Of a stretch of 38,373 bases of DNA, positions 32,609-38,373 are shown in pieces. Location: assembly GCA_039029455.1 (NCBI GenBank), contig JBCCGE010000028.1:1-38373 (forward strand). The letters are read 5' to 3'. A program made the translations under genes and the position numbers. Position 1 is the first letter of the stretch. Every line of letters begins with the position of its first letter. The notes beneath the pieces are model-generated. The model was not told where the DNA came from. It ran no database searches and saw only the letters and a program-made list of their open reading frames with translations. The stretch is from JBCCGE01 sp039029455. GTDB taxonomy: Bacteria; Pseudomonadota; Gammaproteobacteria; Arenicellales; Poriferihabitantaceae.

Positions 32609-33628
32609 ATGCCGTTCACCGTTACCAATCAGCGGAATGATGCCAGCTTTGAATGCCTGTCAGGTGAGTCTATTCTTGATGCGGCTCTGCGAGCCAATCG
32701 AATTTATCCCTATGGCTGTCGTAACGGGGCCTGCGGAGCATGCAAATGTGATCTGATTTCCGGTAGCGTAGACTATGGAACCTACGAGGAATACACGCTT
32801 ACAAAGGAAGATATAAAGGACAACAAAATACTGTTGTGTCAGGCCAAACCTCTGGGGGACGTTGTGTTCAGCGCAGAAGAGATTCGCGCCGGCAGCGGAG
32901 CCCGAATCAAAACCCTTCCCTGTCGGGTTCAGGATATCCGACGAGCGGCCGAAGACGTCGCCATAGTCAGACTTCAGATTCCCAATACACAAGACTTTGA
33001 TTTCGTGCCGGGTCAATACATTGACATACTGCTGAAAGACGGACAAAGACGCAGTTTTTCAATAGCCAGTCTGCCTGAAGATGTGGAGCATGACGGCATT
33101 GAAATTCACGTCCGACACGTCGCAGATGGTCTGTTCACACCGAGGGTATTCAATGAATTAAAGCCGAGAGACCTGTTGCGTTTTGAAGGCCCTTTTGGCA
33201 CCTACCTCCTCCAATCCGAACCGGATCAGACGATACTGATGATCGCGGGTGGGACCGGTTTTGCCCCGATCAAAGCCCTGATATCTCAATGCCAGAAAAC
33301 CAATCTCGAACAGAATATCCATTTGTTCTGGGGAGCTCGCGATGAGCAGGATTTGTATCTGAATGAACTCGCCGAACAGTGGTGCGCGACTCTGCCACGA
33401 TTTCAATATACACCGGTGATTTCAGGGGGCCAGACTGAAAAATGGGGCGGCGAAACCGGCTTCGTACATCATGCTGTGTTGAGACATTATGAGGATGTCT
33501 CGCAGTTTGATGTCTACGCCAGCGGCCCACCGATTATGGTCGATGCGGTTCGCGACAACCTTGGCCCCAGGGGACTTAAAAACGAGAGGTTCTTTTTTGA
33601 CTCTTTTGAGTATTCCGCAGCGCGCTGA
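32609..33628 (+). CDS. 2Fe-2S ferredoxin-NAD(P)H reductase-type flavoprotein
   Basis: The 339-residue product has an N-terminal plant-type ferredoxin domain with C37, C42, C45 and C77 (C-x4-C-x2-C-x31-C), then a FAD domain with RRSFSIAS and a NAD(P) domain with GGTGFAPIKAL and SGPPIMVD. This is the layout of phenol-hydroxylase-reductase/CDP-glucoseen-reductase (AscD) proteins. In many gammaproteobacteria a gene of this type is annotated CDP-6-deoxy-delta-3,4-glucoseen reductase; no deoxysugar genes are near, so a general electron-transfer role is likelier. It stands alone on plus, divergent from mutM and convergent with hemY. Confidence 0.9.
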   Translation: MPFTVTNQRNDASFECLSGESILDAALRANRIYPYGCRNGACGACKCDLISGSVDYGTYEEYTLTKEDIKDNKILLCQAKPLGDVVFSAEEIRAGSGARIKTLPCRVQDIRRAAEDVAIVRLQIPNTQDFDFVPGQYIDILLKDGQRRSFSIASLPEDVEHDGIEIHVRHVADGLFTPRVFNELKPRDLLRFEGPFGTYLLQSEPDQTILMIAGGTGFAPIKALISQCQKTNLEQNIHLFWGARDEQDLYLNELAEQWCATLPRFQYTPVISGGQTEKWGGETGFVHHAVLRHYEDVSQFDVYASGPPIMVDAVRDNLGPRGLKNERFFFDSFEYSAAR

Positions 33629-33709
33629 AAAGTGTTACGACGATTCCAGCACTTCAAGTCCGTAAATGGTCCGGACCAAACGCACCGGACACCAGATCGA
33701 GGATGGCTC

Positions 33710-34987
33710 CTACGAATTGCTAACCACCGGCATACCGTCACCCTGCTGCTCCAGCACAACCAGCTCTCCACTAACCGGGGCAACTGTTTCAGTCATGCCA
33801 TCCGGCGCACAAAGTGACTTGAGTCCCTGCTTATAGCAGTCGAGCGCAGCATCTTTTTCACCCATAGCTTCGAGAAGATCACCCAGTTCTGCGGTGGCTT
33901 CTTCGGGTGCTCCGGCCGCTATCGCCTGCCGAAACCATTGTGCCGCGTCTTCAGGCTGGTCACCTCGGCGGAGCAATCGGGCTTTTGCCAGAATCAACTC
34001 GGTCTTTTCCGGATATTTTTTCGACCAGCTCTCGACAAGTTTGAGTTGATCCTTCACAAAGTCCGTTTCGAGCTTGCCGTAAATATTTGCCAGTTCTGAG
34101 TCCCATCCTCGGTTCAATGCTTTACGCACCAGCTTTTCCGCAGCCACCCCTTCACCAGAACGAGACAATCGTTTCGCATAACTCGCGACGGCTTTTGGAT
34201 CTTTTCGTTTTGATGACGGTAGCGTATTCCAGGTATCCTGCACCTTCCCGGTGTTGCCCTGGGTCAGCGCAGGCGTCGCCAGATGGTGTTCGAGGGCCGT
34301 ACGTTCTCTGTTTTCAAGCTCATCTTCCGGAAACGCCTTGAGCTTACTCAGTTTTGGTAACAAGGCTACCATTGAGGGCCAGTCTCCAAGCGTCTGATAG
34401 ACATCCGCCAGCAATCGAACAGCAGGGACGTTTTTCGGTGAGTTGCGGTGAACGCTCTCAAGCGTGTCTCGGCTTTCAGATATCTGACCTGACTGATATT
34501 GCAATCGTGCCTGAGTCAGCTTGACTGCGGTTGCCTGCTTGGGATGTTTTTCCATCGCCTCGTCAAGATACTGATCCCGACGTCTCAAATGCCCCTGCTG
34601 TTGAGCGGCATAAGCTGCGCCCAGCAAATTCATTAGTGGCGCATTGTTGTGTTCAATTTTTGCCAGCAAGTGATCTTCGGCTCGGGTCCAGTCACCTTCA
34701 ATCAAGCCGGCATAACCTTTCATGGTCTGTACCTGGGCATTCTGCTCGTTGCGGCGTTTGTTCCACTGACTGATCTTTTTCGGAGCCCTGAATACGCCGG
34801 CGATAAAGTTAAACAGAAGATAAAGAATTGCAAAGGCGACCAACAAACCGAGCACAAACAAGGCCAATGGCAGTCGGACAGTGTACGGCTCTCTGGCGAG
34901 CACGACGTAACCCGGGTCTTCCATTGCCAGCAACGCCAGCACGATGGCGAGGCCGATAGCGACAACCGCCGAAATGACTAGTTTCAC
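33710..34987 (-). CDS. hemY: HemY, haem biosynthesis-associated TPR membrane protein
   Basis: The 425-residue product has two N-terminal transmembrane helices (about 4-21 and 41-64) and then TPR-like repeats (for example ARLQYQSGQISESRDTLESV, EDAAQWFRQAIAAG). RAPKKISQWNKRR right after the second helix is typical of the HemY N-domain. This is the proteobacterial HemY of the hemCDXY operon, not the protoporphyrinogen oxidase HemY of Bacillus. Its role is unclear; a scaffold for haem enzymes is suspected. It starts 2 bp after hemX and is the last gene of the operon. Confidence 0.93.
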   Translation of the reverse strand: MKLVISAVVAIGLAIVLALLAMEDPGYVVLAREPYTVRLPLALFVLGLLVAFAILYLLFNFIAGVFRAPKKISQWNKRRNEQNAQVQTMKGYAGLIEGDWTRAEDHLLAKIEHNNAPLMNLLGAAYAAQQQGHLRRRDQYLDEAMEKHPKQATAVKLTQARLQYQSGQISESRDTLESVHRNSPKNVPAVRLLADVYQTLGDWPSMVALLPKLSKLKAFPEDELENRERTALEHHLATPALTQGNTGKVQDTWNTLPSSKRKDPKAVASYAKRLSRSGEGVAAEKLVRKALNRGWDSELANIYGKLETDFVKDQLKLVESWSKKYPEKTELILAKARLLRRGDQPEDAAQWFRQAIAAGAPEEATAELGDLLEAMGEKDAALDCYKQGLKSLCAPDGMTETVAPVSGELVVLEQQGDGMPVVSNS

Positions 34988-34989
34988 GA

Positions 34990-36282
34990 TCAGCCTCCTG
35001 CTTTCATGATGTCTCTGAGCAAGGCCAGAGACCCTGAAATATCAGGCAGTTCTGCTTTCGGTGCGACATTCGCCACAGCGTCCAACTGGGTCAGAAATGC
35101 GGCCGTATTGTCTGCGGACGTATCAAAATTTACGGTTGTCCAGTCACGAATTGCCGCGATCCGACCAGCATAGACTTCGGGCTGCTCGCGCAAAAACGCC
35201 AATTGTGCCGATTCCAGCATCAGTCTTGTTTTTTGTCGCGTCAGTTCACGGGTTTCTGTGGACAGCACCGGGGTCTGTACAGACTCAGAATTTTCAATTT
35301 GAACCAGCCCGGCAAGATCCGCCAGGAAGCTCTTACCAGCAGCAGCCAGTCCTTCGCTCTGACCTTCGTTCTGATCTGCGTCTCCGTTCGATTGCGTGTT
35401 TTCACCGGTAGATTCTGCGTTGGGATCCCCTGCCAGAGGCAGTGTGGCGACCTGACTGACCATGGCACCCAGCGCATTGATTGTGCCAGCGACGTCAATT
35501 TTTGGTACTTGCGCAAGTGCCGCCATGTCATTTGCCAGTCCGGACCGAATTTCAGAATGCGCTGGATTCGCAAGTTGTTCGAGTCGACTGTCTGCAAGTT
35601 TGAGTGCATTAGATGCAAGCTCTGCATTGCCTGAGAGTTGCAAACGCTGATTGGCAATGACCATCAGTTGTTCAACTTCTTCCAGACTCCAGCTGTCGAC
35701 GCTCCGATCTAGCTCGGATCGAAGGTCAACGATTGAATTCGCCAATCCCTGGAACTCCGTTTTGAACTGACTGGACTGCTCACCCAGCGATTTCGTCGCA
35801 TCGGATACCTGTTGTTTGAGTGCCGATTCCTGGGCGGTAATATCCCCTTTGATCTGGCGAATCTGCTCGGAAAAACTGCTTTCCACACCGCCGATGGATT
35901 CCTTGACCAAACCCAGCTGCTTGCCAAAATCGTCCTGAGTAGTCTGCATGGTGCCGAAGAGTTTCTCCATGGCATCGACCCGGTTGATCTGCTCACCGGA
36001 CTGTAATCTGGCATTCACTGCAGTCTGATACCAGGCATATCCGCCAGCGGCCACCGCGACCAAACTCAGGACAAGCGCCGCAACACTCAGACCTTTTCCG
36101 GAACTTTCTCCACCTGCAGTCGCGGCCTGTGCAGGGACATTGATATTGTCATTTGAGGCCGCCGCGGGAGCTGCTGCGGGCTTTTGGTCAGCAGCTTTCT
36201 TCGCGACAGTTTTTTTCCCTTGCGATTTTTTCTTGGAGGACGACGTCTTTTTGGTCGTCTTCGAATCAGTTTTTTCGGTCAC
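34990..36282 (-). CDS. hemX: HemX-like inner membrane protein
   Basis: This 430-residue protein has a Lys/Ser/Thr/Ala-rich cytoplasmic N-terminus (about residues 1-65), one transmembrane helix (about 66-88, VAALVLSLVAVAAGGYAW), a long helical region with coiled-coil character (QLGLVKESIGGVESSFSEQI...) and the DUF513-like segment WSLEEVEQLMVIANQRLQLSG. This matches HemX of the E. coli hemCDXY operon. It is often mislabelled uroporphyrinogen-III methyltransferase, but no SAM-methylase motif is present. The 125-bp gap to hemD may hold a second promoter. Confidence 0.92.
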   Translation of the reverse strand: MTEKTDSKTTKKTSSSKKKSQGKKTVAKKAADQKPAAAPAAASNDNINVPAQAATAGGESSGKGLSVAALVLSLVAVAAGGYAWYQTAVNARLQSGEQINRVDAMEKLFGTMQTTQDDFGKQLGLVKESIGGVESSFSEQIRQIKGDITAQESALKQQVSDATKSLGEQSSQFKTEFQGLANSIVDLRSELDRSVDSWSLEEVEQLMVIANQRLQLSGNAELASNALKLADSRLEQLANPAHSEIRSGLANDMAALAQVPKIDVAGTINALGAMVSQVATLPLAGDPNAESTGENTQSNGDADQNEGQSEGLAAAGKSFLADLAGLVQIENSESVQTPVLSTETRELTRQKTRLMLESAQLAFLREQPEVYAGRIAAIRDWTTVNFDTSADNTAAFLTQLDAVANVAPKAELPDISGSLALLRDIMKAGG

Positions 36283-36407
36283 CTTGGCCCTCTTGTGGAT
36301 CCTGTTGAAACGAGTGCAGCAGTATGCGTTGCATAGTATCTCTGCAGATTGATTCTATCACGCGATAGCCTTAATCCCACCTTAACCGGGAGTCCGGACT
36401 TTTGATT

Positions 36408-37196
36408 TTATGTCCGTCTGATATAGCTTTCAGCGCACTTCAGAATTCCGTAATCCGTAGGATCTGAGCTGATTGAAACATCCTGGAAATTCAGAACGGC
36501 GGACTCGCTAGCGACTCGCCTCGACGTCGCAATCAACACTGAGTTTCGACAAAGTCGCTGAACACGGGGTTCTGACTCTGACCACATAGAGAGTGTTCGT
36601 GCACTGAATGCGCTCGGCAAATGCAGAAACTCGTATTTAAACTCACCGATTCGATCGAATTCGGATGCCTTCAAATCCGGGATATTGTGCACCCTTTGAT
36701 AACACTGAACGTAATTTATTCTGGCACCCCAGGACTTCAGCGTGTCCTGAAGCAAAGTGCGTCCGACCTGTCCACCACATATCCAGATCGTTTTACCGCT
36801 CCAGTTTTCGGACACAAGTTCACTAATCAGACCTTCACTACTCATATCGGTATGCGGAGTAAAGGCGACATTTAATCCATGGTCCCGGCACTTTTTTGCA
36901 GTTGCTGACCCAACCGCGCCCGCTCTGGATTCGGTCGGCAGAACCAATCCGGCCCGTTGTACACTTTTAACAAGTGCAGAGACAGCATTAGCACTGACAA
37001 ATACAAACAGATCCACCGCAGACACGTGATCTAATCGAACCTGTGATTCAATGGCGGTATCTGGGGCAGCAATTGCAATCAGTGGCATCGAGACGGCGAC
37101 GCCCCCTCGATGTTCGATGGCTTCAACCATCTGCGGTTGTTGCGCAGCGGGTCGAGTCACCCAGAGTCGACAATCCACCAGAGAATGCGGAGTCAT
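36408..37196 (-). CDS. hemD: Uroporphyrinogen-III synthase
   Basis: A 262-residue HemD. Sequence conservation is low in this family, but WVTRPAAQ at the start, VFVSANAV at 67-74, AVGSATAKKC, and IWICGGQVGRTLLQDTL are the expected landmarks. It closes hydroxymethylbilane to uroporphyrinogen III with inversion of ring D. Its start overlaps the hemC stop (ATGA), the normal coupling. No fusion to hemX or to a methylase is present. Confidence 0.92.
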   Translation of the reverse strand: MTPHSLVDCRLWVTRPAAQQPQMVEAIEHRGGVAVSMPLIAIAAPDTAIESQVRLDHVSAVDLFVFVSANAVSALVKSVQRAGLVLPTESRAGAVGSATAKKCRDHGLNVAFTPHTDMSSEGLISELVSENWSGKTIWICGGQVGRTLLQDTLKSWGARINYVQCYQRVHNIPDLKASEFDRIGEFKYEFLHLPSAFSARTLSMWSESEPRVQRLCRNSVLIATSRRVASESAVLNFQDVSISSDPTDYGILKCAESYIRRT

Positions 37197-38140
37197 TGCG
37201 GACGGTTTTCGTTGGAATAGACGTCTTCCAGTATGCGGTCGGCGCCCTGTCGCAACAGGTCCTGGGCGACGCGGTCTCCCAGCGACTTCCAGTCCGACGG
37301 GTCAGCCTCTCCGGCGGCCTTAAGTACTGTTTTACCATCGACAGAAGCGACGAAACCTCTCAGATGCAAGGTGTTGCGGGACAGCTCAGCAAAGGCGGCG
37401 ACCGGAACATGACAGCCACCTCCGAGGCGCGCGTTGAGCTGACGTTCCGCCATGACCCGAGTTGCAGTGCTTAAATCTCCGAGAGGTCGGATTAATGAGT
37501 TAATCCTGTTATCGGCAATTCGACATTCAATGCCAATCGCGCCCTGCCCCACTGCAGGCAGGCATATATCATCGGAAATCACTTGTCGGATGCGATCTTT
37601 GAGCTCAAGTCTCATCAAGCCGGAAGCCGCCAGTACGATGGCGTCAAATTCGCCACTGTCGAGCTTTGACAGCCGAGTGTTGACATTGCCGCGCAGGTTT
37701 TGGATTGTCAGATGAGAATAGGCGGCTAACAGCTGACTTCGCCTTCTGAGACTGCAGGTCCCGACAGTCGCCCCCTCCGGAAGCTCGCCGAGTGAACCAA
37801 ACCGGTTACTAACCAGTGCATCAAACGGGTTTTCCCGGGGGCAGATAACGCCGATATGAAGTCCTTCCGGCAACTCGACGGTAACATCTTTCATTGAATG
37901 GACTGCTATATCGATATCGCCGTCGACAAGAGCCGTTTCCAGTTCTTTAAGGAAAAGCCCCTTTCCGCCTACCTGTGACAGCGGCACATCCAGTGTTTTG
38001 TCGCCCTCAGAGACAATCTTAACGAGTTCGATGTCAAGATCAGGATATCGATTTTGCAGTTCGGTTCTGACGTAGTTGGCCTGCCAGAGCGCCAACCGAC
38101 TCTGCCGCGTGCCAATTCGAATGAGCGCCTTGACTGACAT
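37193..38140 (-). CDS. hemC: Porphobilinogen deaminase (hydroxymethylbilane synthase)
   Basis: A 315-residue HemC with RIGTRQSRLALWQ at the start, SMKDVTVELPEG at 82-93, GTCSLRRRSQLLA around 127-139, and the dipyrromethane-cofactor cysteine C243 in LGGGCHVPV. These residues place it firmly. It polymerises four porphobilinogen units. The start has a clear AGGAG 5 nt upstream. It is the promoter-proximal gene of hemC-hemD-hemX-hemY. In many gammaproteobacteria argH lies divergently next to hemC; it is not seen here. Confidence 0.97.
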   Translation of the reverse strand: MSVKALIRIGTRQSRLALWQANYVRTELQNRYPDLDIELVKIVSEGDKTLDVPLSQVGGKGLFLKELETALVDGDIDIAVHSMKDVTVELPEGLHIGVICPRENPFDALVSNRFGSLGELPEGATVGTCSLRRRSQLLAAYSHLTIQNLRGNVNTRLSKLDSGEFDAIVLAASGLMRLELKDRIRQVISDDICLPAVGQGAIGIECRIADNRINSLIRPLGDLSTATRVMAERQLNARLGGGCHVPVAAFAELSRNTLHLRGFVASVDGKTVLKAAGEADPSDWKSLGDRVAQDLLRQGADRILEDVYSNENRPQ

Positions 38141-38235
38141 ACGCTCTCCTAAGCTACTGGCCAGACACTTTCAGACGCAGAGACTTAATACCTTCTGCAC
38201 CCAGCTGATCATCAGTACTCACCATGCTGTCATAG

Positions 38236-38373
38236 TCCGCAGTCAACCGTCGTCGGAGACGGACCAACATGTTCCTGGCGCTCATCACCATGGTGTTTTT
38301 CCTGTCGTGGTCGCCGGTGGTGATCTACACCACGCTGTTCGACTTCTTCCAGCGGTTCATGCCGGCCCGCGAG
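38236..38373 (+). other. Foreign-looking open frame at the window edge (receptor TM6-like)
   Basis: After an in-frame TAG at 38233-38235 an open frame runs 46 codons to the window end. Its ATG at 38269 begins a hydrophobic helix preceded by five arginines (RRRRRTN). From that ATG, 34 of 35 codons end in G or C, unlike the neighbouring genes. The helix contains F-x-x-S-W-S-P, the pattern of transmembrane helix 6 in rhodopsin-class receptors of animals. A CAG just upstream (38240-38242) could be a splice acceptor. It may be an eukaryotic exon joined to a bacterial contig. A bacterial membrane gene starting at 38269, with GGAG upstream, is the alternative. Confidence 0.4.

Noticed and set aside
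33667..33678. 12-bp palindrome TGGTCCGGACCA between convergent genes
   Set aside because: It has no loop or T-run for a terminator and is not near any promoter; likely chance.

Overview
The window reads as a chromosomal segment of a gammaproteobacterium of moderate GC. The strongest evidence is gene content and order typical of that class: mlaFEDCB-ibaG, xseB-ispA-dxs, the divergent rhlB / trxA-rho block followed by rpmE, and the porphyrin operon hemC-hemD-hemX-hemY. I cannot assign an order or genus from the sequence alone. No rRNA, tRNA, CRISPR array, insertion sequence or prophage was seen. Nearly everything is compact housekeeping or envelope-maintenance sequence.

Layout, left to right. 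(1) 3-767: the 3' part of an unrecognised gene, ending at a strong bidirectional terminator. (2) 867-4679, minus strand: a complete Mla phospholipid-transport operon (mlaF, mlaE, mlaD, mlaC, mlaB) running on into ibaG (BolA family) and a CGFS monothiol glutaredoxin, so a lipid-transport operon is joined to a BolA-Grx iron-sulfur pair. (3) 4849-6892, minus strand: a class II glutamine amidotransferase and two overlapping membrane-protein genes, one of them YjdF-like. (4) 6962-14068, plus strand: a tight MoxR / DUF58 / DUF4381 / BatA / BatB-TPR / BatD cluster, a MoxR AAA+ ATPase with von Willebrand A proteins, followed by a secreted protein of unknown function. (5) 15021-18099, minus strand: dxs, ispA and xseB (isoprenoid precursors and exonuclease VII small subunit). 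(6) 18332-20590, plus strand: parE and a cold-shock protein. (7) 20889-24137, minus strand: hemL, prmB, a nuclease lipoprotein and rpmE. The rpmE terminator lies inside the start of the nuclease gene. (8) 24278-28407: rho and trxA on minus, rhlB divergent on plus. (9) 28732-32550, minus strand: an outer-membrane beta-barrel protein, a membrane-anchored BON/OmpA protein with a long acidic linker, and mutM. (10) 32609-33628, plus strand: a ferredoxin-NAD(P)H-reductase-type flavoprotein. (11) 33710-38140, minus strand: hemY, hemX, hemD and hemC, the last transcribed first.

Functionally, hemL, hemC, hemD, hemX and hemY belong to tetrapyrrole synthesis. grxD and ibaG fit Fe-S handling. Mla, the OmpA-like protein and the beta-barrel protein serve the envelope. 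rho, rhlB and csp act on RNA.

The last about 140 bases do not match the rest. They form an open frame with almost exclusively G/C third positions, whose translation resembles transmembrane helix 6 of an animal rhodopsin-type receptor and which is preceded by a possible splice acceptor. This may be a chimeric contig end or host DNA. It is the most unusual signal in the window, but it is short and needs outside confirmation.
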